A DNA stretch of 64,000 bases, taken from Pseudoxanthomonas sangjuensis. Its GTDB lineage: Bacteria; Pseudomonadota; Gammaproteobacteria; Xanthomonadales; Xanthomonadaceae. Numbering within the stretch: the first letter of the stretch is position 1; every line of letters starts with the position of its first letter. Both the position numbers and the translations under genes were made by a program. Below the pieces are notes generated by a model that saw only the letters and a program-made list of their open reading frames with translations, had not been told where the DNA came from and made no database searches. Below are positions 37,465 to 45,758 of this stretch, one piece after another. The stretch spans positions 62,001-126,000 of the forward strand of contig NZ_PDWR01000004.1 in the NCBI RefSeq assembly GCF_010211755.1, written 5' to 3'.

Positions 37465-38526
37465 TCAGGCCGGAAGGCCGTGGCGGTGGCTGCGGACGAT
37501 GGCTTCGCTGCGGCTGCGCACCCCGATCTTCGCGTACAGGTGCGACACGTGGTTGCGCACGGTCTTCTCGGAAATGCCCAGCTTCCAGCCGATCTGCGCG
37601 TTGCTGGCGCCTTCGCACAGCAGTGCGAGGATTTCGCGTTCGCGGCGGCTCAGCGCCGACGACTCCTGATCCGCCGTTGCGGCAAGACCGGTGAATTCGA
37701 GCACGGCGCGGCGGAATTCGGCCCATGCCGGCTCGTTCTCCAGCAGGACGTGGTTGCCCGAGTCGAGCTCGACGAATCCGGCGCCGGGGATATTGCCGGC
37801 GAGGTAGCGCCCCTGGCTGAACGGCACGACGGCGTCCCTCGGGGCGTGCAGCACCAGGGTCGGCACGCGCACCTGCGGCACCAACCCGTGGACGTCGACA
37901 TCGCCGCGTGCGTCCATCAGCGCGCAGGCATTGCCGGGCGGCACCGTGCGCCGGCACAGTTCGTTGAACCAGTCCAGTTGCGCCTGGGTGCCGTCCGGAA
38001 GGAAGCGCGAAGTGAACAACTGGCGGAAAGCCGGGTTGTTGCTGCCCCAGCCCACGCGCATCGCCTCGCGCACGGCGCGGAACGTGTCGCGCGCGTTCGG
38101 CGGATCGTCCAGCAGGTTGCAGCCCAGCGCGTAGCCGCCGTACAGGATCAGGTGGGAAACGCGATGCGGATGCTTCACCGCGTAGCGGATCGCGGTGGCG
38201 GCGCCCTGGCTGATGCCGAGCAGCGCGAACGGCCGGTCGATGCCGGCCGCGTCGACCACCGCCTCGAGGTCGTCGAGCCAGTGTGTCGACGAAGCGAGGT
38301 CGGGCACCTGCCAATCGGACATGCCGCAGCCGCGTTCGTCGTAGCGGATGTAGCGGAAGTGCTCGCCGAGGAAACCGGTCCAGTGCGACCAGACCGGGCT
38401 TTCCAGGTCGTATTGCAGGTGGGTCAGCCAGGTTGCCGCCTTGACCAGCGGCATGCCGCGGCCCAGCTCGGCCCAGGCCACGTTGACGCCGTCGGAGGAA
38501 GTGACATAGCGGACATGCTGCTTCAT
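37465..38526 (-). CDS. Alpha/beta-hydrolase fused to a LuxR-type DNA-binding domain
   Basis: A 353-residue fusion. Residues 1-280 are an alpha/beta hydrolase with the nucleophile elbow LLGISQGAA (Ser106), the acid in LHAPRDAVVP and the histidine in DSGNHVLLEN. From residue 289 a LuxR/GerE helix-turn-helix follows: LSRREREILALLCEGASNAQ and KTVRNHVSHLYAKIGV. All three catalytic residues look intact, so the sensor part may bind or cleave its ligand. The ligand is unknown. The ATG at 38526 has a GAGGA site; a TTG at 38541 is rejected. It probably controls itself and the mddA-like gene. Confidence 0.85.
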   Translation of the reverse strand: MKQHVRYVTSSDGVNVAWAELGRGMPLVKAATWLTHLQYDLESPVWSHWTGFLGEHFRYIRYDERGCGMSDWQVPDLASSTHWLDDLEAVVDAAGIDRPFALLGISQGAATAIRYAVKHPHRVSHLILYGGYALGCNLLDDPPNARDTFRAVREAMRVGWGSNNPAFRQLFTSRFLPDGTQAQLDWFNELCRRTVPPGNACALMDARGDVDVHGLVPQVRVPTLVLHAPRDAVVPFSQGRYLAGNIPGAGFVELDSGNHVLLENEPAWAEFRRAVLEFTGLAATADQESSALSRREREILALLCEGASNAQIGWKLGISEKTVRNHVSHLYAKIGVRSRSEAIVRSHRHGLPA

Positions 38527-38860
38527 CGCCGATCCTCGCAAAGTCCCTGCCCGGACAGTATGTCCCTAATGATCAACGAAGGTTGCGGTCTCGGACGGTC
38601 TTGGTGGAGACGGGGAGGTGCGGATCGCCGCAGGCAATCATGAACAGGTGCGCGAGACGATCGATGAAGCCGTGGAGTACGTTCGGCTCGCGCGGTTCAG
38701 GCATCCGGGCCGCGGGTCGTGGAGGCGGCGGCTGAAACAACCGGCCACGGCCAATTACCCGGCTTCGGCATTGCCGAAGCGGGCCGGCAGGCAAGAAAGC
38801 CGCCGCTGCAAGCCGGCGGTGCTCCGGGGTCCGTTGGATGCGGATCGTTGCCCGTGCGAT
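38527..38860. other. Gene-free stretch upstream of the LuxR-hydrolase gene
   Basis: A 334-base region between two minus-strand genes. It holds the GGACA dyad at 38553-38565, a GCTTCGGCA/TGCCGAAGC palindrome at 38762-38780, and a GC-rich hairpin at about 38799-38822. On the minus strand that hairpin is followed by CTTTCTTG, a possible weak terminator for the acyl-CoA dehydrogenase. No convincing small gene was found. Confidence 0.6.
38553..38565. promoter_or_regulatory. GGACA-GTA-TGTCC dyad before the LuxR-hydrolase gene
   Basis: GGACAGTATGTCC lies 27 bases upstream of the ATG at 38526. It shares the half site with the dyad at 37448-37461. The position, at the expected promoter, fits an autoregulatory operator. 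Confidence 0.5.
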
Positions 38861-40651
38861 TCAATCGCCGAACCGCTCCGCTGCCATCGCCATCAACGGC
38901 TCGGCGCCGGCTTCGATCGCGGCCTTGTGCGCCAGCGTGCGCGGCAGCATGCGGGCGAAGTAGAAGCGCGCGGTTTCCAGCTTGGCCTGCCTGAACGCCT
39001 CGGGTTGCGACGACGCCTGCGCCGCGGCGACGCTGCGCGCCCACCAGTAGGCGAGCACGACGTAGCCGGAATAGAACAGGTAGTCGGTGCTGGCTGCGCC
39101 GATTTCCTCGGGATTCTGCGCCGCGCGCTGCAGGATGCCGGTGGTCAGTTGCGCCCACTCGGCGGCCTTGGCGTGCAGCGGGCCGATGAACTCGGCCAGT
39201 TCCGCGTCGCCTTCGTGCGCCTTGGCGAATTCCTCGACCATGCCGAGGAAGATCTTCAGTCCCGCGCCCTGCGTGGCCGCGGTCTTGCGGCCCATCAGGT
39301 CCAGCGACTGGATGCCGGTGGTGCCTTCGTACAGCGTGGTGATGCGCGCGTCGCGCGCCAGCTGCTCCATGCCGTGCTCGCGGATGTAGCCGTGGCCGCC
39401 GAAGCACTGGATCGCGTTGTAGGTGTTCTCGATGCTCCACTCGGTCTGGCAGGCCTTCGAGATCGGGGTGAGGAAGCTGACCAGCGTCTCGGCCTTCTCC
39501 CGCTGTGCGGCGTCGCTCGCGTGCTCGGCCTCGTCGAGCAGCGAGTACGCGTGCAGCGACAGCAGGCGGCCGCCTTCGACCAGCGACTTCTGCGCCAGCA
39601 GCATGCGCCGCACGTCCGGGTGCACGATGATCGGATCGGCCGGCTTGTCGGGGAACTTCGCGCCCGACAGCGACCGCGTCTGCAGGCGTTCGCGGGCGTA
39701 ACGCAACGCGTTCTGGTAGGCGCGTTCGCTCAGGCCCAGGCCCTGCACGCCGACGCCCAGGCGCGCCGAGTTCATCATCACGAACATCGCCTGCAGGCCC
39801 TTGTTCGCCTCGCCGACCAGCCAGCCCTGCGCGCCGTCGAAGTTCATCACGCAGGTCACCGAGCCGTGGATGCCCATCTTGTGTTCGATCGAACCGCAGC
39901 GCAGCGCGTTGCGTTCGCCGACCGCGCCGTCCTGGCCGACCTTGAACTTCGGCGTGACGAACAGCGAGATGCCCTTCGGCCCGGGCGGCGCGTCCGGCAG
40001 CCGCGCCAGCACCAGGTGCACGATGTTCGGCGCCAGGTCGTGCTCGCCGCAGGTGATGAAGATCTTGGTGCCGGTGATCGAATACGAACCGTCGGCATTC
40101 GGCTCGGCGCGGGTCTTCAGCAGGCCCAGGTCGGTGCCGGCGTGCGGCTCGGTCAGGCACATCGTGCCGGTCCAGCGGCCGTCGACCAGCGGCTTCAGGA
40201 AGAACTCCTTCTGCCAGTCCTGGCCGTAGCGCTTCAGCGCCTCGACCGCGCCGTGCGACAGCATCGGGAAGTTGCCCCAGGCCAGGTTGGCCGCGTCGAC
40301 CATCTCGGTCAGCACGCCGCCGAGGACCTTCGGCATGCCCATGCCGCCGTATTCGGGCGAATCGGTCAGGCCGGTCCAGCCGCCTTCGACGAACTGCGCG
40401 AAGGCCTGCTTGAAGCCCGGCGCCGCGGTCACGTCGCCGGTCGCCTTGTCGAACTTGCTGCCGGCTTCGTCGCCGACCGCGTTGAGCGGGGCGAGCACGG
40501 TTTCGGCGAAGCGCGCGGCTTCGTCCAGCACCGCGTCGACGACGTCGCGGCTGGCTTCCTCGTAGCCGAGTTCGGCGAACTGCCGCTCGACGCCGAGCAC
40601 GTCGTACAGGGCGAAACGGAGGTCGGTCAGCGGTGCTTTGTAGGTGCTCAT
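38861..40651 (-). CDS. Acyl-CoA dehydrogenase with C-terminal extension domain
   Basis: FAD-dependent acyl-CoA dehydrogenase of 596 residues, the long type with an extra C-terminal domain. The FAD/substrate region TGTMCLTEPHAGTDLGLLKT and the core CFGGHGYIREHGMEQLARDARITTLYEGTTGIQ (read in parts) are clear; the Glu in YEGTTG is the likely catalytic base. The same long family includes DmdC (methylmercaptopropionyl-CoA dehydrogenase) and FadE-like enzymes, and the substrate cannot be settled here. Electrons would pass to ETF and on to the EtfQO encoded at 17720. The start MSTYKAPLTDLRFALYDVLG matches relatives. Confidence 0.88.
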   Translation of the reverse strand: MSTYKAPLTDLRFALYDVLGVERQFAELGYEEASRDVVDAVLDEAARFAETVLAPLNAVGDEAGSKFDKATGDVTAAPGFKQAFAQFVEGGWTGLTDSPEYGGMGMPKVLGGVLTEMVDAANLAWGNFPMLSHGAVEALKRYGQDWQKEFFLKPLVDGRWTGTMCLTEPHAGTDLGLLKTRAEPNADGSYSITGTKIFITCGEHDLAPNIVHLVLARLPDAPPGPKGISLFVTPKFKVGQDGAVGERNALRCGSIEHKMGIHGSVTCVMNFDGAQGWLVGEANKGLQAMFVMMNSARLGVGVQGLGLSERAYQNALRYARERLQTRSLSGAKFPDKPADPIIVHPDVRRMLLAQKSLVEGGRLLSLHAYSLLDEAEHASDAAQREKAETLVSFLTPISKACQTEWSIENTYNAIQCFGGHGYIREHGMEQLARDARITTLYEGTTGIQSLDLMGRKTAATQGAGLKIFLGMVEEFAKAHEGDAELAEFIGPLHAKAAEWAQLTTGILQRAAQNPEEIGAASTDYLFYSGYVVLAYWWARSVAAAQASSQPEAFRQAKLETARFYFARMLPRTLAHKAAIEAGAEPLMAMAAERFGD

Positions 40652-40757
40652 GTCGTGCGGAGTGAGGAGTGAGTGGAGGGGAGTGGGAAGTGAGGGAGCG
40701 GAAGGCAGGGTAGGGACGGTTCTCTCGTTCCTCACGCCTCTCCACGCATTTCCGTCT

Positions 40758-41234
40758 TTACCGCAACACGCCGTCCAGGCCCGGCGCCGGGTTGAGGCTG
40801 TTGTGCGAATCGACGTCGAAGGTCCTGGCCTTGCGCTCTTCCGGCGTCGCGGTGACGCTGCCCTTCAGCGCGTAGTTCAGGGTGCGGCGCGCGGCCAGCG
40901 CGTCGGCCACGACGATCTTCGCCATCGCCGACGGCGCCAGCGTGGCGTCGACCACGTCGGCGGACTCGGGGCCGATCGAGATCGCGGGCGCGACGCGCAG
41001 CCGGCCGGCGTCCTGTTCGCCGACGCTGACGGCCAGGTCCACGCTGTCGAAGCGCATCGGGATGCTGCTGTAGTTCTGCAGGCGCAGCGCGACCTTCCAG
41101 CTGCCATCGGCGTTGACGGTCAGTTGCTGGATGCTGGCCGCGGGCTCGGAGACGCGCCGCACCGGGCCGCCGCTACAGGCGGCGAGCGCAAGCAACAGGA
41201 CGGACGGGATTGCCAGGCGCCAGAGGTTCGACAT
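40758..41234 (-). CDS. Lipoprotein, LEA type 2 family
   Basis: A 158-residue predicted lipoprotein. The signal peptide ends in LALAAC with the lipidated Cys at residue 20. The mature part has an LEA14/WHy-like pattern: VALRLQNYSSIPMRFDSVDL, then short beta strands. LEA type 2 proteins are periplasmic beta-sandwich domains of unclear function, often linked to stress. It is upstream of, and on the same strand as, the acyl-CoA dehydrogenase, 106 bases away. Confidence 0.8.
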   Translation of the reverse strand: MSNLWRLAIPSVLLLALAACSGGPVRRVSEPAASIQQLTVNADGSWKVALRLQNYSSIPMRFDSVDLAVSVGEQDAGRLRVAPAISIGPESADVVDATLAPSAMAKIVVADALAARRTLNYALKGSVTATPEERKARTFDVDSHNSLNPAPGLDGVLR

Positions 41235-41395
41235 GCCGCGATTCCATGACCGGGGAGGCCAAAGGATACTACGGCGTATGGCGGAGGCGGCCCGACGCTG
41301 CCGGCGGCGCGATGGTGTGCTGCAGCATGGCCCGCGCGGCCGCCGCGGGTCCTGGCTGGACGCAGGCTGCTTAGCCGGTGCCGGCCGGCGCGGCC

Positions 41396-41602
41396 TCAGT
41401 ACTTCGCCAGCACTTCGACCTTGCCGTTGTGCACGCTCTGGACGATGGTGCTGATGCCGCCGAACAGGTTGCGCGCGTCGGCCATGATGTGGGCGATTTC
41501 CAGCGCTTTTTCGCGCTCGGGGAACCACAGCGACGGCTTGCCGTCGTCGATCAGGCTCCAGCCGCCCCAGGATTCGACGATCTGCAGTACGGACACGGAC
41601 AT
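41396..41602 (-). CDS. Small conserved hypothetical protein (DUF2188-like)
   Basis: A 68-residue protein, MSVSVLQIVESWGGWSLIDD and on to VEVLAKY. It starts as a beta strand with Trp pairs, then has an EKALEIAHIMADARNLFG helix. The pattern (strand, GGW, helix, strand) resembles DUF2188 proteins, but the match is by eye only. It has a plausible RBS (GGAGCATG context) and reads as a real gene by codon use. Function unknown. Confidence 0.6.
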   Translation of the reverse strand: MSVSVLQIVESWGGWSLIDDGKPSLWFPEREKALEIAHIMADARNLFGGISTIVQSVHNGKVEVLAKY

Positions 41603-41784
41603 GCTCCACCCGGACGGAAGAAGGAAGCGCCCCGGCCAGCCGTGGAAGGGTTTTCCACCGAATCCCTGTTGCTGGACGTCCGTGCCGGTAAAGGCGGCGG
41701 GGCGTGGCGAAGCATCGCCGCGCCGCCGCCGCCGGGGTATCGGAAAAAGCTGCCGGCTCGTGTAGGAAAAATCCGAATGCGCAG

Positions 41785-41808
41785 GCCCCGGCCGTGCGCG
41801 GCCGGGGC
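41785..41808. repeat. GC-rich hairpin upstream of the helicase gene
   Basis: GCCCCGGCC (41785-41793) pairs with GGCCGGGGC (41800-41808). It lies in the 264-base spacer between the small protein gene and the helicase, in which no other feature was identified. Confidence 0.5.
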
Positions 41809-41866
41809 GCGGCCGGGGCGGAAGCGATAAGCTTCCGGGGTTTTCCGTTTCCGGTTCCCCCGCAAC

Positions 41867-43882
41867 ATGTCCCGTCTCGCCGCCGCCAGCCGCGAAGCGC
41901 TCAGCGCCGGTGGCGCACTCGCCAGCCAACTCGACGGCTTCGCCCCGCGCGAGGCACAGCTGCGCCTGACCGAGGCCATCGCCGACGCCTTCGATGCGCG
42001 CGACACCCTGCTGGCCGAGGCCGGCACCGGCACCGGCAAGACCTTCGCCTACCTGGTGCCGACCCTGCTGTCGGGGATGAAGACGATCATCTCGACCGGC
42101 ACCCGCGCGCTGCAGGACCAGCTCTACCACCGCGACCTGCCGCGCGTGCGCAAGGCGCTGGGCGTGGGCCACAAGTCGGCCCTGCTGAAGGGGCGCGCGA
42201 ATTACCTTTGCAAGTACCGGCTGGAAAAGACCCGGGGCGAGCCGCGCTTCACCACGCGCGAGCAGATCGGCCAGTTCCAGCGCATCGTCGCCTGGGCCGG
42301 GCGCACCCAGTTCGGCGACATGGCCGAACTCGACAGCCTGGCCGACGATTCGCCGCTGTTGCCGATGGTCACCTCGACCACCGACAACTGCCTGGGCAGC
42401 GAGTGCCCGTTCTGGGAGGAGTGCTTCGTGGTGCAGGCGCGGCAGCGCGCGCAGGCCGCCGACGTGGTCGTGGTCAACCACCACCTGCTGCTCGCCGACC
42501 TGGCGCTGAAGCAGGAGGGCTTCGGCGAGATCCTGCCCGGCGCGCAGGCCTTCGTCATCGACGAGGCGCACCAGCTGCCGGAACTGGCGGCGAACTTCTT
42601 CGGCGAAAGCTTCGGCATGCGCCCGCTGCAGGAACTGCTGCGCGACTGCCTCGGCGAATGCAGGGACGTGCCCGGCGCGCTCGCAAGCATGCAGCCGGCC
42701 GTGCGCGCGGTCGAACAGGCGCTGCGCGAGCTGCGCGCGGCGATGGAAGGCCTGCCGGTGCGCGGGACGCGTGGGCGCGCGCTCGGGAAGCGCGAAGTCG
42801 AGGCCGGTTTCGACAACCTGTTCGAGGCGCTGGTCGAGTTGCGCGACGTGCTGGAATCCCTGAAGGAAGCGTCCCCGGGGTTCGATTCCTGCCTTGCGCG
42901 GAACGTCGACGTCGTGTCGCGCCTCGAGCGCTGGATGGAGGGCGGGCAGCGCGTCTTCGAGATCGGCGAGGACGAGGAGTTCGACGAGCGCAGGACCGAG
43001 CCGAAGGACAGCGACGTCTACTGGTACGAATTGAGCCAGCGCGGCTTCCGCTGCCAGCGCACGCCGCTGGACGTGTCGGGGCCGCTGCGCGAGCACCGCG
43101 AGAAATCGCGCGCGGCGTGGGTGTTCACGTCGGCGACGCTGGCGGTCGGCGAAAGCTTCGACCATCTGTCGCTGCGCCTGGGCCTGGACGATCCGCATAC
43201 GCTGCTGCAGCCGAGCCCGTTCGACTGGGCGCACCAGGCGTTGTGCTATTTCCCGGCGGACCTGCCGGAGCCGAATTCGCGCGGCTACGGCACCGCGCTG
43301 GTCGCGGCGCTGCTGCCGGTGCTGCATGCGTCGGAAGGCCGTGCCTTCGTCCTGTTCGCTTCGCACCGCGCGCTGCGCGAGGCGGCGGAGTCGCTGCGCG
43401 ACGCGCCATGGCCGCTGTTCGTGCAGGGCGAGGCGCCGCGCGCGACGCTGCTGCAGCGCTTCCGCGAATCCGGCAACGGCGTGCTGCTGGGCACCGCGAG
43501 TTTCCGCGAGGGCGTCGACGTGGTCGGCGATGCGCTCAGCGTGGTCGCGATCGACAAGCTACCGTTCGCGGCGCCCGACGATCCGGTGTTCGAGGCGCGC
43601 CTGGACGCGATCCGCCGCAGCGGCGGCAACCCGTTCCGCGACGAGCAGCTGCCGCAGGCGGTGATCGCGCTGAAGCAGGGCGTGGGCCGGCTGATCCGCA
43701 GCGAAACCGACCGCGGCGTGCTGGTGCTGGCCGACCCGCGGCTGAGCGGCAAGTCCTACGGCAAGGTGTTCCTCGACTCGCTGCCGCCGTTCGCGCGGAC
43801 GCGGGACGTGCGCGACGTGGAGGCGTTCTTCGCAATGGCAGGCGAGGATGCGAGAGAGGAACCGGTAGCCGGCGGCCGGTAG
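41867..43882 (+). CDS. ATP-dependent DNA helicase, YoaA/DinG family
   Basis: A 671-residue superfamily 2 iron-sulfur helicase (XPD-like). Walker A is AEAGTGTGKTFAYLVP near residues 48-63 and the DEAH box is VIDEAHQL. Cluster cysteines are seen in NYLCKYRL and in NCLGSECPFWEEC. The last motifs GTASFREGVDVVGD and QGVGRLIRSETDRGVL are motifs V and VI. YoaA helps repair replication-blocking damage; DinG resolves RNA-DNA hybrids. Length and the C-terminal Arg finger favour YoaA. It is followed by tsaB. Confidence 0.9.
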   Translation: MSRLAAASREALSAGGALASQLDGFAPREAQLRLTEAIADAFDARDTLLAEAGTGTGKTFAYLVPTLLSGMKTIISTGTRALQDQLYHRDLPRVRKALGVGHKSALLKGRANYLCKYRLEKTRGEPRFTTREQIGQFQRIVAWAGRTQFGDMAELDSLADDSPLLPMVTSTTDNCLGSECPFWEECFVVQARQRAQAADVVVVNHHLLLADLALKQEGFGEILPGAQAFVIDEAHQLPELAANFFGESFGMRPLQELLRDCLGECRDVPGALASMQPAVRAVEQALRELRAAMEGLPVRGTRGRALGKREVEAGFDNLFEALVELRDVLESLKEASPGFDSCLARNVDVVSRLERWMEGGQRVFEIGEDEEFDERRTEPKDSDVYWYELSQRGFRCQRTPLDVSGPLREHREKSRAAWVFTSATLAVGESFDHLSLRLGLDDPHTLLQPSPFDWAHQALCYFPADLPEPNSRGYGTALVAALLPVLHASEGRAFVLFASHRALREAAESLRDAPWPLFVQGEAPRATLLQRFRESGNGVLLGTASFREGVDVVGDALSVVAIDKLPFAAPDDPVFEARLDAIRRSGGNPFRDEQLPQAVIALKQGVGRLIRSETDRGVLVLADPRLSGKSYGKVFLDSLPPFARTRDVRDVEAFFAMAGEDAREEPVAGGR

Positions 43883-43902
43883 CGGCGGCCTGCGATCTCC
43901 GG

Positions 43903-43934
43903 CCCGTCATACCCGCGAAAGCGGGAACGACGGG
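43903..43934. repeat. Palindromic repeat between helicase and tsaB
   Basis: CCCGTCATACCCGC (43903-43916) and GCGGGAACGACGGG (43921-43934) form a 14-bp imperfect stem around GAAA. It is related to the repeat at 11847-11872. Confidence 0.65.
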
Positions 43935-43976
43935 CAAAAGCGATAATCTCCCGAATCGATAACGATCCTCTGGCCA

Positions 43977-44669
43977 ATGAAACTCCTCGCCTTCGAAACC
44001 GCCACCGAAGCCTGTTCGGTCGCTCTCTACCTGGATGGCGAAGTCGTCGAGCGTTTCGAGGTCGCGCCGCGCCGGCACGCGGAACTGTCGCTGCCGTGGG
44101 CGGAGCAATTGCTGGCCGGGGCGGGCGTGAAGAAGTCGCAGCTCGACGCCATCGCGGTCGGCCGCGGCCCCGGCGCGTTCACCGGCGTGCGCCTGGCGAT
44201 CGCGTTGGCGCAGGGCATCGCGCTGGCGCTGGACCGGCCGGTGGTGCCGGTGTCGACGCTGCGTGCGCTGGCCGCGCAGGGGCAGGGCGGGCGCATCCTC
44301 GCCGCGATCGACGCGCGCATGGGCGAGGTCTATGCCGCCACCTTCCGCCGCGATGGCGACGACGTGCTGGCGACCGGCGACGAAGTGGTGGTCGCACCGG
44401 CGGATTGCGCGCTGCCGGGGCAGGACGACGACTGGATCGGTGTCGGCACCGGTTTCGCCGCCGAATCCGCTGCGCTGCAGTCGCGCCTGCACGACCGTTT
44501 CAGTCGCATCGACGCCTCTTCGCTGCCGCATGCCGCCGACGTGGCGAAGCTGGCGGCACTGGCTTACGCGCGCGGCGAAGCGGTTGCGGCGGAGCTGATC
44601 GAACCGGCGTACCTTCGCAACAACGTGGCGTTGACGCTGGAAGAGCAGAAGGCATTGCGCGCCAGGTGA
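43977..44669 (+). CDS. tsaB: tRNA threonylcarbamoyladenosine biosynthesis protein TsaB
   Basis: Partner of TsaD in making t6A37 on ANN-decoding tRNAs, 230 residues. It starts MKLLAFETATEACSVALYLD, followed by HAELSLPWAEQLL and VGRGPGAFTGVRLAIALAQG, which are typical of TsaB. It lacks the metal-binding residues of TsaD, as expected. Length is normal. A REP-like palindrome lies 43 bases upstream. Confidence 0.93.
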   Translation: MKLLAFETATEACSVALYLDGEVVERFEVAPRRHAELSLPWAEQLLAGAGVKKSQLDAIAVGRGPGAFTGVRLAIALAQGIALALDRPVVPVSTLRALAAQGQGGRILAAIDARMGEVYAATFRRDGDDVLATGDEVVVAPADCALPGQDDDWIGVGTGFAAESAALQSRLHDRFSRIDASSLPHAADVAKLAALAYARGEAVAAELIEPAYLRNNVALTLEEQKALRAR

Positions 44670-44978
44670 ACGAAGCGCCGGCAAGGACGCCGCGTCGCCG
44701 TACGCATCGCATGGCCGCGCAGCCGTCTGCGCGTGGCAAAGGAAGAGGCCGCTGGCGAGGCAGCCGGAACTGCAGTGCCACGTCGATGAGCTGCGCACGG
44801 TGGGCGAGTCGGAGCGTGGCTGAATTGGGTCCAAGTGAATTCTTGGATGGAAACGAATATTTGCTCTGGCTCCGTTGTTGGGATGGAGGACGCCAGAATC
44901 CGCTATCACCTTCACTGGCTTCTTTGTAGAGCCGGACTTGCTCGGTTGCTTTCCGTTCCGCGTGCGATGACGCTCTTG
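44670..44978. other. Gene-free junction region after tsaB
   Basis: A 309-base stretch, distinctly richer in A and T than its surroundings in its right half, without a believable gene. It contains a degenerate copy of the zur-type repeat at 44926-44970 (GTAGAGCCGGACTTGCTCGG and following). It borders the AT-richer GIY-YIG-like gene and looks like an insertion or deletion scar. Confidence 0.6.
44926..44970. repeat. Half copy of the zur-downstream palindromic element
   Basis: This 45-base stretch aligns by eye with the left half of the element at 14655-14700, sharing GTAG-G--GG-TT-GCTCG and CGTTCC-CGTGCGAT. The right arm is missing or degraded. Confidence 0.6.
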
Positions 44979-45746
44979 CTACTCGACAAGATCAAAGTCA
45001 GTAATTGCCCTAATTTCTAGCTTGAGACTCGCGGCGATCCGGTCAAGAAATTTAAGGGATGTGACAAACCACTCTGTGCCAGTCCGATTGCCGCGCGCAC
45101 CAGAATGGTCGGCTGAACGCAGCCATGTGTGGAATTCTTTCTCTGCTGCGGATGACTCTGATGTTGGATAGATGCGAAGCAAGATCGGGTCTTCGGGTAA
45201 AGCCGTGAGGCGATTTGCAGAGCCGGCACGGTAATAGGCGTCCTTGGTCGAATGCCCAACCTTAAGAAGCGTTTTTCCAGTGTCTGGATCGATAGGGTGC
45301 CGTAGATAGTGCGGCAAGGTATAGACGTAAATTCCAGGTGTGCCTGCGGCCTCCGCAGACTCGGAAGCCTTTACCGCAGCTACGGTCTCTTCGGTCTGGG
45401 CCTGACGATCTTCCGCGCGGGAAGAAAGCAATTTTTCCTGGTCTTCGAGCTGAAGTCGTAGCTGATTGCTAAGGCTGTTGTTCTTTAGCCAAGCTCTTAC
45501 TTTGCGGGCTGCTTGTTGTGCGACTGCCGGGGCAGTTGGAACCTCGCCGTCACGGAGGACTCGGACTAGGCGCCTGCAGTTATATACCCAACCGAAAGTC
45601 GCGGTTTCTTCTTGCTCCGCCATTTCCTGCGGGGTCAGGCCGAGCTTTTCGTACTGCCAAAACCTTCCGAGCATGGTTTCGTCTGAATCCAGCAAGCGTT
45701 CGACCTCAGCGGCTCGATCGTGCGGGGCGCTCGTATCATTCGCCAT
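44979..45746 (-). CDS. GIY-YIG-like (T5orf172/MUG113-type) nuclease domain protein
   Basis: A 255-residue protein. The N-terminal 130 residues are charged, partly helical (QLRLQLEDQEKLLSSRAEDR looks coiled-coil). From residue 138 comes a T5orf172/GIY-YIG-like domain: GIYVYTLPHYLRHP, LLKVGHSTKDAYYRAGSANR and AEKEFHTWL. The Tyr, Lys-x-Gly and Arg positions fit the nuclease core, but catalysis is not certain. Codon use is clearly more AT-rich than the neighbours, suggesting transfer. ATG 45746 has AGGGGG upstream. It starts 12 bases after tonB and may be read from that operon. Confidence 0.75.
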   Translation of the reverse strand: MANDTSAPHDRAAEVERLLDSDETMLGRFWQYEKLGLTPQEMAEQEETATFGWVYNCRRLVRVLRDGEVPTAPAVAQQAARKVRAWLKNNSLSNQLRLQLEDQEKLLSSRAEDRQAQTEETVAAVKASESAEAAGTPGIYVYTLPHYLRHPIDPDTGKTLLKVGHSTKDAYYRAGSANRLTALPEDPILLRIYPTSESSAAEKEFHTWLRSADHSGARGNRTGTEWFVTSLKFLDRIAASLKLEIRAITDFDLVE

Positions 45747-45758
45747 AAGCAAATCCCC

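Noticed and set aside
44096-44929. Open frame running from inside tsaB into the spacer
   Set aside because: Most of it is tsaB read in another frame; the part beyond tsaB has no RBS, no domain and the composition of non-coding DNA.
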